NCBI GenBank assembly: GCA_964640125.1
Contig: CAZXGG010000007.1
Coordinates: 14,452-78,451 of the forward strand
DNA from: G020353115 sp964640125
GTDB lineage: Bacteria; Bacteroidota; Bacteroidia; Bacteroidales; VadinHA17
Reading direction: 5' to 3'
DNA: 64,000 nt
In this document: positions 50,866 to 60,227 of the stretch, piece by piece
Layout of the letters: each line of letters opens with the position of its first letter
Numbering within the stretch: the first letter of the stretch is position 1
The notes under the pieces: generated by a model
What the model was told of the DNA's origin: nothing
Database searches by the model: none
Seen by the model: only the letters and a program-made list of their open reading frames with translations
Position numbers and translations under genes: made by a program

Positions 50866-52677
50866 ATGGGAATGACACTCATTGAAAAAATCATTGCTAA
50901 TCATGCTAACCGTCCAACTGTCCGGCCCGGCGATATTGTCGTTGTGGAAATAGATGCCCGGGTGGCACGTGATTTTGGTGGAGCCAATGTGGTGAAGAAC
51001 ATAAAAGAGAATGACCTGGAGATTGACGACCCGGATAAAACCTTTTTTACCTTCGACTGTAATCCGACCGGTTCAGATCAGAAATATGCTGTTAATCAGC
51101 ACATTTGCAGATTATTTGCCAGGGAAAATGGAATCAAGGTGTATGATATTGATTCGGGTATCGGAACCCACCTGTTGATCGATGAAGGATTGGTTTATCC
51201 CGGGGCAACAGCTATCTCAACCGATTCTCATGCAAATATCCTGGGGGCGATCGGAGCATTTGGACAGGGAATGGGCGATAAAGATATTGCAGCTGCCTGG
51301 AGCAAGGGCAAGATCTGGTTTAAGGTGCCCCAATCGGTAAAAATTGACCTGAAAGGAAAATTCCCGGTTGGATTGTCGGCAAAGGATATTGTGCTTAACC
51401 TTTTATCGGTTTTCGGTGCAAATAAATTGCTTGGATACTCCGTTGAGATCTACGGCGACGATATCGATTCATTAAGCCTTGACGAACGAATTACCATCTC
51501 ATCCATGGGAACGGAAATGGGGGCAATAATTATCCTGTTTACACCGAATGAGGAGATCATCGATTTTTGTCAATCCCGCACGAGCCATCCGATTGAAAGG
51601 ATACAAGCCGATCAGGATGCAACCTATGCCGACCGGTTTACCCTGGATGTTACAACATTTGTCTCCCGGGTGTCCCTGCCCGGCAAACCGCATGATACGG
51701 TAAATGTCGGTCGGGTAAAAAAAGTGAAAATCGATTCGGCCTTTATTGGAAGCTGTACCAATGGGAGGATCGGGGATATGCGGATTGTTGCCGGTATCCT
51801 TAAGAACAAAAAAGTGGCTCCCGGAGTTGTCCTGAAAATTGTACCGGCTACGGATACCGTTTGGAACCAGTGCATGGAGGAGGGGATTCTGAAGATATTC
51901 AAAGAATCAGGAGCCCTGGTATCAAACGCTGGTTGTGCAGGGTGTGCTGCCGGACAGGTTGGGCAGAATGGCCCCGGGGAGGTGACCGTTAGTACGGGGA
52001 ACAGAAACTTCCCCGGCAAACAGGGAAAAGGAGATGTCTACCTTGCCTCTCCCGCCGTGGTTGCTGCATCGGCAGCAGCAGGTTACATCACCACACCCGA
52101 TGATATCCCTGAAAAACCGGCATTGTTCGTCCGGAAAGAAACGACCGGTGGAAGAGAGAAAAAAAGAGGGGCTGAAAAAGCACCGGAACATAAACCGGAA
52201 AAAATTGCTGGCAGGACATGGATCATCAGGAAGGATAACATCGATACCGATATGATATTTCATAACCGATACCTCTCAATTACCGATCCTGACGAAATGG
52301 GGCAATATACCTTCGATAACCTCGAGGGATACGAGGATTTTGCTAAGAGAGTAAAAAACGGAGATGTCATTTTTGCAGGCAAAAATTTTGGCAGCGGAAG
52401 CTCCAGACAACAGGCTGTCGATTGCTTTAAATCCCTGGGTGTACAGGCCATAATTGCAGAATCGTTCGGGGCAATCTATGAACGGAATGCCATCAATGCT
52501 GCCTTTCCCGTTATGGTGTGTGAAAACATCAGTATACTTGAAATTGAAGATGATAACCGGGTTGAAGTGGATTTTAAAAACGGACGGATTACAAACCTTG
52601 AGAATGGAAAATCAGTATCCGGAGAACCCTTTTCCGAGGTCCAGATGGAGATCTATCAGAACGGTGGATTGTTTTGA
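50866..52677 (+). CDS. Fused aconitase/isopropylmalate-dehydratase-family enzyme, copy 1
   Basis: 603 residues beginning MGMTLIEKIIANHANRPTVRPGD, 5 nt after the thiolase stop. It joins a LeuC-like large part and a LeuD-like swivelling part in one chain. Large part: ISTDSHANILGAIGAFGQGMGD, first cluster Cys in GSCTNGRIGD and Cys-x-x-Cys in NAGCAGCAAG for a [4Fe-4S] cluster. A basic linker (EKKRGAEKAPEHKPEK) follows. Small part: NIDTDMIFHNRYLS and FGSGSSRQQAVDCF, where the usual GSSREHA reads GSSRQQA. It is a hydro-lyase of hydroxy-di- or tricarboxylic acids; the exact substrate is not assignable. Confidence 0.9.
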   Translation: MGMTLIEKIIANHANRPTVRPGDIVVVEIDARVARDFGGANVVKNIKENDLEIDDPDKTFFTFDCNPTGSDQKYAVNQHICRLFARENGIKVYDIDSGIGTHLLIDEGLVYPGATAISTDSHANILGAIGAFGQGMGDKDIAAAWSKGKIWFKVPQSVKIDLKGKFPVGLSAKDIVLNLLSVFGANKLLGYSVEIYGDDIDSLSLDERITISSMGTEMGAIIILFTPNEEIIDFCQSRTSHPIERIQADQDATYADRFTLDVTTFVSRVSLPGKPHDTVNVGRVKKVKIDSAFIGSCTNGRIGDMRIVAGILKNKKVAPGVVLKIVPATDTVWNQCMEEGILKIFKESGALVSNAGCAGCAAGQVGQNGPGEVTVSTGNRNFPGKQGKGDVYLASPAVVAASAAAGYITTPDDIPEKPALFVRKETTGGREKKRGAEKAPEHKPEKIAGRTWIIRKDNIDTDMIFHNRYLSITDPDEMGQYTFDNLEGYEDFAKRVKNGDVIFAGKNFGSGSSRQQAVDCFKSLGVQAIIAESFGAIYERNAINAAFPVMVCENISILEIEDDNRVEVDFKNGRITNLENGKSVSGEPFSEVQMEIYQNGGLF

Positions 52678-52720
52678 AAGCTAAAGGCGGAAGCCTTAGC
52701 CTGCTTTTAAATAGTTGAAA

Positions 52721-54502
52721 ATGCCAGGTAAAACCTTTGTTGAAAAAATCTTTGATGCCCGCACCGGATCCATTGTGTTTCGAAAACCGGATATTGTCCT
52801 GACACACGACAATACAGCCAGCATTTATAAAACGTTTGAGAAAATGGGGGGTATTACTTTTCATGACCCCGACCGGATGTTGGTCGTGCTGGACCACAAT
52901 GCCCCTCCGACCAGTGCAAAACTGGCAACCCAGTATCAGGCAATCCGGGATATCGTGAAGCAGCAGAAGGTCAAAAATTTCTATGATACCGGGAAAGGCA
53001 TATGCCATCAGATCATGGCATACCATGCACGGCCGGGAATGGTTATTGTTGGAAGTGACAGCCATACATGTACAGCCGGTGCATTTAACGCTATGGCTAC
53101 CGGGATCGACCGGACGGAAGCAGCCGGTCTCTGGAAAAAAGGAGAAACCTGGTTCCGGGTCCCGGAATCGATAAAAATCACCCTTTCTGGAAAATTGAAA
53201 GAAGGGGTTTATGCAAAAGATATATCGTTGTGGATCATTGGTATGATCGGTTCAGCCGGAGCGAATTACATGTCCATTGAATACCACGGTGAGGGAGTGA
53301 AAACCCTCTCCGTTTCCGGGAGGATGACCCTGGCTAACCTGGCTTCCGAAATGGGAGCAAAAAATGCCGTCTTCCCTGCCGATGAAATCCTGGCGGAGTT
53401 TTATGGTAAGAAATCAGTGGAAGGAGTATGGGCAGATGAGGATGCTTCTTATGCAGAGGAGATTGAGATCAATCTGGATGAGATCTTCCCGCTGGTCGCT
53501 GCCCCTCACCATGTCGATAATGTCAAAGCCGTTTCAGAAGTCCAGGGTACAGAGCTGCATCAGGGAATGATCGGGACCTGTACCAATGGCAGACTGGATG
53601 ATATCCGGATTGCTGCGGAGATCCTGGATGGAAAAACGATCCCCGATGGATTCCAGCTGATCATCGTCCCGGCTTCACAGGAGGTTTACCTCCACGCTAT
53701 GGCGGATGGAAGCCTGGCATCACTGATCAGATCCGGTGCAAATATCCTGAGCCCGTCCTGTGGACCCTGCCTCGGTACAGGTCAGGGAATCCCTGCAGAT
53801 GGATATACCGTTATCTCAACGGCAAACCGTAACTTTTTGGGAAGAATGGGAAACAGAAATGCATCCATCTACCTGGCTTCACCGGCAACCGTTGCTGTCT
53901 CTGCAATCCATGGTAAGATCACCGATCCACGCGGGATCACCACATCGGATAATTACCCCCATGCAAAAAGTCAGCCTGCAACCTTCGAAATCCCTGCTGA
54001 TGAAAACCGCAGGATCAGCGCTGTCTGGAATTATGCTGATGTTGATCATTTCAATACCGACCAGATGTTTGCCGGAAACCTGACCTACGATATCCTTAGT
54101 TCTGACCCCGATGCCATTCGTCCTCACCTTTTTGCAGGATTGGATCCGAATTTTGCCGGCAAAGCTGAACGGGGTGATATCATCATTGGCGCAGAAAATT
54201 TTGGTTGTGGAAGTTCAAGGGAACATCCTTCGGTTGGCCTGGCTTTCATTGGAATCAGGGCAATAATCGTAAAATCCGTAAACCGGATCTTTTTCCGGTC
54301 GGCAATCAACCAGGGCTTACCACTGATCGTTAGCCGGGAGATAGTTGAAAAGTACAAACCCGGAGATGCGGTGAAGGTGGACTTTCAAAAATCCATGGTA
54401 AGCGTTGGCGATACAGTCTATTCCATCCCCGAATTGCCGGAACAACTCCTGCAGATTATTGAGAAGAAAGGACTGGTCAGTTACCTCAAGGGTATGGAAT
54501 GA
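52721..54502 (+). CDS. Fused aconitase/isopropylmalate-dehydratase-family enzyme, copy 2
   Basis: 593 residues from the ATG at 52721 (a TTG two codons earlier is possible). Order of domains as in copy 1: VVLDHNAPPTSAK, GSDSHTCTAGAFNAMATGIDRTE, first cluster Cys in GTCTNGRLDD, the second and third in SPSCGPCLGTGQG, then the small part with HFNTDQMFAGNL and FGCGSSREHPSVGL, which is the canonical version of the motif. It differs widely from copy 1, so it is not a recent duplication. Both are probably in one operon (43-nt gap), doing two related dehydration or hydration steps. Confidence 0.9.
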   Translation: MPGKTFVEKIFDARTGSIVFRKPDIVLTHDNTASIYKTFEKMGGITFHDPDRMLVVLDHNAPPTSAKLATQYQAIRDIVKQQKVKNFYDTGKGICHQIMAYHARPGMVIVGSDSHTCTAGAFNAMATGIDRTEAAGLWKKGETWFRVPESIKITLSGKLKEGVYAKDISLWIIGMIGSAGANYMSIEYHGEGVKTLSVSGRMTLANLASEMGAKNAVFPADEILAEFYGKKSVEGVWADEDASYAEEIEINLDEIFPLVAAPHHVDNVKAVSEVQGTELHQGMIGTCTNGRLDDIRIAAEILDGKTIPDGFQLIIVPASQEVYLHAMADGSLASLIRSGANILSPSCGPCLGTGQGIPADGYTVISTANRNFLGRMGNRNASIYLASPATVAVSAIHGKITDPRGITTSDNYPHAKSQPATFEIPADENRRISAVWNYADVDHFNTDQMFAGNLTYDILSSDPDAIRPHLFAGLDPNFAGKAERGDIIIGAENFGCGSSREHPSVGLAFIGIRAIIVKSVNRIFFRSAINQGLPLIVSREIVEKYKPGDAVKVDFQKSMVSVGDTVYSIPELPEQLLQIIEKKGLVSYLKGME

Positions 54503-54618
54503 GAGAGTTTGTGGTGAAATATGGTCATCTGTTACCGGTAGTCGCTGGGAGAAGTTGATAAGTTATAAGTGAATAAGTTGAATGTTGGATGTTGTGCCGA
54601 AGGTACACCTAAGGCACA

Positions 54619-54653
54619 ACTCTGTACCCTGTACTCAATCCCTTCATCCTTCC
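54619..54653 (-). repeat. 35-bp exact inverted repeat, left copy
   Basis: ACTCTGTACCCTGTACTCAA ... ends TCATCCTTCC. Its exact reverse complement lies at 60022-60056, so the two copies bracket 5.4 kb. Just before it, GTTGAATGTTGGATGTTGTGC (about 54577-54597) resembles 61252-61280, and a GATAAGTTATAAGTGAATAAG word precedes that. Confidence 0.85.
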
Positions 54654-54673
54654 TCCTTCCCTCTGCTCTATGC

Positions 54674-57160
54674 TCATCTTTCCACCGTTTCCGGCACTTT
54701 TTTCTCGGTATAGGCAGGCAGGGTAAAGATGAAATCACTTCCTTTCCCGGGTTCACTTTCTACCCAGATCCTGCCGCCGTTCTTTTCGATATACTCTTTG
54801 CATAAGATCAGCCCAAGCCCGGTTCCTTTCTCCTTGGACGTGCCAATGGATTTGTTTTTAACGTCTATCCGGAACAGCTTCTCCTGGTCCTCTTTACTCA
54901 GTCCTATACCGGAATCGGATACAGAGATTTCATAGTATCCTTTCTTTTTATTTGCCGTAACCTTCACTTTGCCTCCTTCAGTATTGAACTTAATGGCATT
55001 GGTCAATAAATTTCGGATCACGGTTTTTACCATATCAACATCAGCACGCACATAGGTTTTTTCGGGAATGTCTGTTGACAGGTTGATGTGTTTGTTTTCT
55101 GCATTCATGCGCAACAGGGAGGCAGTCCCAAAGACAATGGTTCTCAGATCAGCTTTTTCTGGATGGAAAGTGAGCCTGCCTGTTTGTGTCATTGACCACT
55201 GCAGCAGGTTATCCAGCAGGTTAAATAGCAGGTTAGCTGATTTATGGATTCGTTGGATTGCAACATTTTTTTCTTCGTCACTCATCTGGCTGAAACCTTC
55301 CAGCAGTGCTTCAGTTACCGACAGAAGCACTGAGAATGGATTCTTCAGATCGTGAGCAATGATGGAGAAGAATTTATCTTTGGCTGCATTCAATTCTTTC
55401 AGGTGATCCCGCTGTTTTGCGATCTCCTCTTCTGCTTCTTTGATCTTTCGTATATCCGAATCAATAGCAACCAGCTTGATGACGGTACCATCCTTATCGA
55501 GGATCGGTGTCAGGGTTGTTTGCGCCCAGATGTATTCCCCTGATTTGTTCTTATCTCGTGTAAAATAAACAATAGATTCCTTCTTTGTGAGGCAGGTTGA
55601 GATAATAGAATCAATCTCCGGATGGGCGCTGAAATCGTGCAGGTTTGTTCCGAGGTCATGAATGATATCCTCATACGTGTAACCATAGAGTTTCGTAACC
55701 CCTTCATTGATCCATTCCACATTCCCATCTGGATTCATGATCATGATGGCATTGTCTGTTTCACTGGCCACAATCGATAGCTTTTGGAGTTCTACGTTTT
55801 TTACCTGAAGCTCTTGAGCCTGTTTTAAAATTTCGTCCGTTGACCGTTTGAGGCGATCCCTCATTTCAACCAGTGCATTTCCCAGGGCATCTTCATCACT
55901 CAGCAATTTGTAATCGGCAGTAAGATTGCCTTCTCCAATCTCTTTTGCAAAACCGGCAGTACTTCTCAAACCTTCCAGGAGGGTGTTTGCTGATTGAGCC
56001 ATTTCTCCAAGTTCATCTTTCGATTTTACCTGAATCTTTGCACTGTTGTGTAAATTCCCTGATGCAAGGTTTTTCAGCAGGTTCGTTGTACTCTTGAGGG
56101 GTCGGGTGATGTTATGTGCAATGATCCAGATGACCAGGGTGAGAATGATCAAACCCACCATGCCAACCAGGATGGAAAAATAGAAGGTTTGGTTTGCTTC
56201 CCTGGTAATGATGTCAACCGGAACGACAATTCCCATGGACCAGGGTGTATTGGTTTTGGCAATTTCTATCGGTACGAACGATACATAAGCATTTTTCCCA
56301 AATTTCGAATCTTTGGACATGAAGGAAAATTTCTCTCCTGAGACGATTCTTTCATTGAAGTGATATACCTTATCCACCTCGGGATAGATCACGCAGATCT
56401 GTTTTTTGATCAATTGTTTATTCGGGTGGGCAACGATCTGCCCGTCATTGGCTACCAGAAAGGTGATGGTCTGTTCCAGGGGTTTGATCTCTTCGATGAT
56501 CTCCTGGAATCCCTCAATGGGAAAATCCATTCCCGTCATTCCGACATAACGACCATCAACAATAATGGGTGTGATCACGGTTGCCATGAGTATGGCACCT
56601 TCATGGATCGGCTCATCCTCAGGCAGAGCCTGGTTTATATTATAAGAATAATAATAGGGGCTGGTGATAAACTCCTGCTTTCCGCTTTTTACCTGGTAAT
56701 AAATGCCTGTGGTGTCATCTCCCTGCATTTCAAGCGTATCAGTTTTAAACAGGATCTCCTCCCCGGACCGGTAGTGGGTTCTCCTGATCCTCCCGTAGGG
56801 TCTGGTATAATCCGGATCGATAGCACTCAATTCCCATTGTTCAAAAACAGCGGTGTATTCAGGGTTTTCTGCAAGAACATTACGGATCATTTCAGAAAAG
56901 ATACGGTTTCTCTCTTTGGAAGGGATGTCCTTGTAAACCATAAATGCCTGGGCAAGAGCTCGGGAAATTCCGAAATGCTCGTTGAGATGAGCCCTGACAA
57001 GGTTTGCACCCTCCTTGTTCAGGTTATCTGCGATGAGTTGAGCGTCCCGTACGGCACGGTCCTTGAATACAACGCTTATGTATCCTAAAGCCAGTACATA
57101 AATCACCAGAGAAATGGATAATATGGAAACCCACATTTTGGTCTTAAGACGCCACTTCAT
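54674..57160 (-). CDS. Cache-HAMP-PAS sensor histidine kinase
   Basis: 828 residues from the ATG at 57160 (a TTG two codons upstream also opens the frame). TM1 (MWVSILSISLVIYVLALGYISV), a large extracytoplasmic double-Cache sensor region with TGIYYQVKSGKQEFITSPYYY and VGMTGMDFPIEGFQEII, TM2 (FSILVGMVGLIILTLVIWII), a HAMP domain, a second HAMP-like linker, a PAS domain (about 480-590, NAIMIMNPDGNVEWINEG), the H-box FFSIIAHDLKNPFS and ATPase boxes NLLTNAIKFN, DSGIGLSKEDQ and GTGLGLILCKEY. It has no receiver gene next to it, so it is an orphan sensor. Cache domains commonly bind small organic molecules. Confidence 0.94.
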   Translation of the reverse strand: MKWRLKTKMWVSILSISLVIYVLALGYISVVFKDRAVRDAQLIADNLNKEGANLVRAHLNEHFGISRALAQAFMVYKDIPSKERNRIFSEMIRNVLAENPEYTAVFEQWELSAIDPDYTRPYGRIRRTHYRSGEEILFKTDTLEMQGDDTTGIYYQVKSGKQEFITSPYYYSYNINQALPEDEPIHEGAILMATVITPIIVDGRYVGMTGMDFPIEGFQEIIEEIKPLEQTITFLVANDGQIVAHPNKQLIKKQICVIYPEVDKVYHFNERIVSGEKFSFMSKDSKFGKNAYVSFVPIEIAKTNTPWSMGIVVPVDIITREANQTFYFSILVGMVGLIILTLVIWIIAHNITRPLKSTTNLLKNLASGNLHNSAKIQVKSKDELGEMAQSANTLLEGLRSTAGFAKEIGEGNLTADYKLLSDEDALGNALVEMRDRLKRSTDEILKQAQELQVKNVELQKLSIVASETDNAIMIMNPDGNVEWINEGVTKLYGYTYEDIIHDLGTNLHDFSAHPEIDSIISTCLTKKESIVYFTRDKNKSGEYIWAQTTLTPILDKDGTVIKLVAIDSDIRKIKEAEEEIAKQRDHLKELNAAKDKFFSIIAHDLKNPFSVLLSVTEALLEGFSQMSDEEKNVAIQRIHKSANLLFNLLDNLLQWSMTQTGRLTFHPEKADLRTIVFGTASLLRMNAENKHINLSTDIPEKTYVRADVDMVKTVIRNLLTNAIKFNTEGGKVKVTANKKKGYYEISVSDSGIGLSKEDQEKLFRIDVKNKSIGTSKEKGTGLGLILCKEYIEKNGGRIWVESEPGKGSDFIFTLPAYTEKKVPETVER

Positions 57161-57341
57161 ACGCAAAAAGGATTGGTTTTAAGTAGTATACTGTAAACTT
57201 TTGAACAGTCTTTAATATTGTGCATTAGCCCTGTCCGAAGGTAAAAAGTTCATGCGTTAACTACAATTATTTTGTCAGAAAATTCGCGCTTTCATTCGTG
57301 GCCACCATCTTTTCATTCGTGCATGGGAAAGTATATACCGG

Positions 57342-58445
57342 TTACTTATGGTTTACCTCTTTACTCAGCCACTTTTCAACGATTTCTTTAACCCGCTTCG
57401 AAGAGTGTCCGTCGGTATGTGAAAAGATGTAGTTTTTATCTTCCCTGATCTTCTGTTTTCTCTCTTCCGACGGATACATGGCTTTCTCAACCGCCTCTTC
57501 CAGGTTATCCCCCGGTTTGATATGTACAAAGCTCTCTTTCAGCCATTCTGCGCTGCTGTTTTCCAGCAATGGTTTCCCGTTGCTATGTGTTAAGCGGTCA
57601 TCGGCAAGATCTACAATGATCCCGCAACGTTCCAGCGCAAGGAATTCGTTGATAACGCTTGATCCGTCACTGATGATCACATCGGCAACAAAGAGAAATG
57701 GACGAATATCGTGCTTTTCCGGGGGGACAAGATAAAATGACGGGTGACGTTTTTTCAGTCTTTCAAAGATCAGGTGTTGCTCATGAGAGGCATAAAGACC
57801 CCACCAGCTATATGGATGAAGTTTCACGATCACCTGGTACTGTTCAGACAGTTTCACCACCTCTTCTCCGATGGAAAAAATGGATGTGGGTTTGAATGAA
57901 GGTGCATAGAGTACCACTTTTTTATCAGGATCGAGGCCCATCTCCTCTAGCAGGTCATTCCTGTCGTAGGTTCCGTTAAAAAGGATATCCAGCTTTGGCA
58001 AACCGACAGAATGGATCTCATGGATCCTGTCCAATTCGTATTTTTTGAACTTTTCCACACGGTAAGGACCCTCAACAAAGCAATGGTATGTTACATCGGT
58101 CTGCCTTAGCAAATGCCGGTACCGGAGCGTTTTGATCCCCGGACCATGATCTACATTGCAGAGCATTGCATTACCAAACAGTTTGGGATCTTTCAACTGG
58201 GCACCGGCAAAAACCACATCAAATCCCAGGGTTTCCCTGGTGACCCGGTATCCCTCATCCCTGTATTTCTCCTCAATCTCCTCCCTGCGGGAAACCATAA
58301 AGAAGTATAAAAAGCGTTTCCGATTCCTGCCAAATTTTAGATATAACTCATATCGATCATCCTTAACGAATTCATCATAGATGGGTTTAAGGCTTGCCCA
58401 GTAATATTCCTGCGTGATGGCGAAAAGAATTCTGAATTTCTTCAT
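57342..58445 (-). CDS. CDP-glycerol glycerophosphotransferase-family enzyme
   Basis: 367 residues from the Met of KKFRILFAITQEYYW. The C-terminal half carries the family pattern KVVLYAPSFKPTS, VIVKLHPYSWWG, ADVIISDGSSVINEFLAL and the late PGDNLEEAVEKAM. Family members add glycerol-phosphate (or ribitol-phosphate) to teichoic acids and, in some Gram-negatives, to capsule or LPS. It follows the sulfotransferase gene by one base, so both are expressed together; a surface glycan bearing glycerophosphate and sulfate is a fair inference. Confidence 0.85.
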   Translation of the reverse strand: MKKFRILFAITQEYYWASLKPIYDEFVKDDRYELYLKFGRNRKRFLYFFMVSRREEIEEKYRDEGYRVTRETLGFDVVFAGAQLKDPKLFGNAMLCNVDHGPGIKTLRYRHLLRQTDVTYHCFVEGPYRVEKFKKYELDRIHEIHSVGLPKLDILFNGTYDRNDLLEEMGLDPDKKVVLYAPSFKPTSIFSIGEEVVKLSEQYQVIVKLHPYSWWGLYASHEQHLIFERLKKRHPSFYLVPPEKHDIRPFLFVADVIISDGSSVINEFLALERCGIIVDLADDRLTHSNGKPLLENSSAEWLKESFVHIKPGDNLEEAVEKAMYPSEERKQKIREDKNYIFSHTDGHSSKRVKEIVEKWLSKEVNHK

Positions 58446-58446
58446 T

Positions 58447-59220
58447 TTACTCAATCGAATAGTTCAGTGTTTGCAGTAATTCAACCGCTTCCCGGTTTTT
58501 CATAAATTCGAGGAAGCGTTCCCTGTGCTCTTCTCTTTTCCATTTTTCAATTGCCCCGGAATGGATCTTCTGAACAGAACTGTCCCAGTGCTTGCTGATC
58601 CGAATGGTTGCATGCTCCTCCCATTTCAGGAAATTTGGATGAAACTCCAGTGAAAGGTAGGAGCATATTTTCTGCATGGTTTCTTCAAAATTGAGGATCA
58701 GGTCTTCATACCGGATTGTCTGTACCCTGGGATGGTCTTTAAAGGTTAACCCGAAAGTGACATCCCGGACCCATCGTTCCGCAGAAACCCAGTATTGGTC
58801 GGGTGTGTGTTTCGGGTGTTTTGAGGTGACCACATCCCTGCCGTCGCGCACCAGATGGATCAACAGTGCCGTGGGATGAAAATCAAGTATTTTATCAAAG
58901 GTGATGATGTTCTTGGGTGTTTTCTCGCACCAGCGGATGGCAGTTTTGGGAATCCTCCGGTAAATGAATTCACGGTAGAGTCTGTCTGGCCTTTCAATTT
59001 CATAACGGTCATCGGTTTTTATCCATTTTTCAAAAGCATAGGTCTGTTTCTTTATGGCATAAATATCGGGATGTGCTGAAAGGATAGCATTGAGCAGGGT
59101 TGATCCGGAACGGGGTGCCGATCCGATGATAATCGGAATTCCGGTAAATCGTTTCCTTTCAATACGCTTGCCCAGTTTCAGTATCAGGGGAGCTGCAGCC
59201 CGTTTTATTGCGTTATTCAT
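58447..59220 (-). CDS. Sulfotransferase-family protein
   Basis: 257 residues from the Met of NNAIKRAAAPLILKLG. The PAPS 5'-phosphosulfate loop is GSAPRSGSTLLNAILSAHPDI and the 3'-phosphate site HLVRDGRDVVTSK. It probably transfers sulfate to a glycan or lipid on the inner face of the membrane. The start overlaps nothing, but a non-ATG start at 59250 would overlap the ung stop. It belongs with the CDP-glycerol enzyme; ung is in the same orientation upstream with a 26-nt gap. Confidence 0.87.
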   Translation of the reverse strand: MNNAIKRAAAPLILKLGKRIERKRFTGIPIIIGSAPRSGSTLLNAILSAHPDIYAIKKQTYAFEKWIKTDDRYEIERPDRLYREFIYRRIPKTAIRWCEKTPKNIITFDKILDFHPTALLIHLVRDGRDVVTSKHPKHTPDQYWVSAERWVRDVTFGLTFKDHPRVQTIRYEDLILNFEETMQKICSYLSLEFHPNFLKWEEHATIRISKHWDSSVQKIHSGAIEKWKREEHRERFLEFMKNREAVELLQTLNYSIE

Positions 59221-59246
59221 TGGTTGACAATAGTATATTGTAATAA

Positions 59247-59909
59247 TCACCAGGAAATCGATTCTTTACCGTGTTCCTTCAGGTATTCATTTGCTTTGCT
59301 GAAATGCCTGCATCCGAAAAATCCTCTTGTTGCAGATAAGGGTGAGGGATGCGGTGCTTCCAGTACAAGGTTTGAACGGCGGTCGATCACCTCTCCCTTC
59401 TTTTGCGCATAGGATCCCCAGAGGAGGTAGACAATCTCTTTTTTCTCTTCAGCCAGTTTCCGGATGGCAGCGTCCGTAAATTCCTCCCACCCCTTATCCT
59501 GATGAGAACCGGCCTGGTAGGCTCGAACGGTCAGTGTGGCATTCAGAAGAAGGACGCCCTGGTCAGCCCACCGCTCGAGGTTACCGGTTTTCGGGAGTGA
59601 TGTTCCCAGGTCGTCGTGGATCTCCTTGAAAATATTGACCAGGCTGGGGGGGAAGGCAACCCCATCCAGCACCGAGAAGCACAATCCGTGAGCCTGGCCT
59701 GGGCCGTGATAGGGATCCTGCCCGATGATCACCACCTTAACACGATCAAAGGGGCAACGGTCAAATGCGTTGAAGATGTTCTTCCCTGCCGGGTATACGG
59801 TATGGGTACTGTACTCCTTTCTGACAAACTGTACCAGCCCGGTGAAGTACTCTTTCTCAAATTCTTCAGCCAGCCGCTGCTTCCAGCTATCTTCAATCTT
59901 TACATCCAT
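59247..59909 (-). CDS. ung: Uracil-DNA glycosylase
   Basis: Ung removes uracil from DNA at the start of base-excision repair. 220 residues, family 1: VVIIGQDPYHGPGQAHGLCFSV with the water-activating Asp, LLLNATLTVRAYQAGSH, and HPSPLSATRGFFGC with the catalytic His. Full length for the family. First gene of a minus-strand group with the sulfotransferase and CDP-glycerol enzyme. Confidence 0.98.
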   Translation of the reverse strand: MDVKIEDSWKQRLAEEFEKEYFTGLVQFVRKEYSTHTVYPAGKNIFNAFDRCPFDRVKVVIIGQDPYHGPGQAHGLCFSVLDGVAFPPSLVNIFKEIHDDLGTSLPKTGNLERWADQGVLLLNATLTVRAYQAGSHQDKGWEEFTDAAIRKLAEEKKEIVYLLWGSYAQKKGEVIDRRSNLVLEAPHPSPLSATRGFFGCRHFSKANEYLKEHGKESISW

Positions 59910-60021
59910 GAATGGTACGCTCGTATTAGTAAGGATTTAAAAAGACTTCCAAATTTATCTAAATTTCCTGGAGTAGCAAAGGGAGAAATGAGAAGCATAG
60001 GGCAAAGAGCAAAGGGCAGAG

Positions 60022-60056
60022 GGAAGGATGAAGGGATTGAGTACAGGGTACAGAGT
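60022..60056 (+). repeat. 35-bp exact inverted repeat, right copy
   Basis: Begins GGAAGGATGAAGGGATTGAG and is the exact reverse complement of 54619-54653. Similarity continues loosely on the outside. The enclosed 5.4 kb holds the histidine kinase, CDP-glycerol enzyme, sulfotransferase and ung. Confidence 0.85.
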
Positions 60057-60227
60057 ACAGAGTTCTGGTAGAGAGGTGAAAAGCGAGAGGGGAGAAGGGA
60101 ATGATGAGTGATGAATTTTGAATGATGAATTGCGAATTTTGAATTGCGGATTGCGAACTTGTCCTAACCAATGAAATTGGATCATAATTTCGGATTTTGA
60201 TAAAAGAAAAGTCCCAGCGGAACTTAA

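Noticed and set aside
56360..57088. Plus-strand open frame of 242 codons inside the sensor kinase gene
   Set aside because: Antisense to the Cache domain. The sense strand encodes well-conserved kinase domains in one continuous frame.
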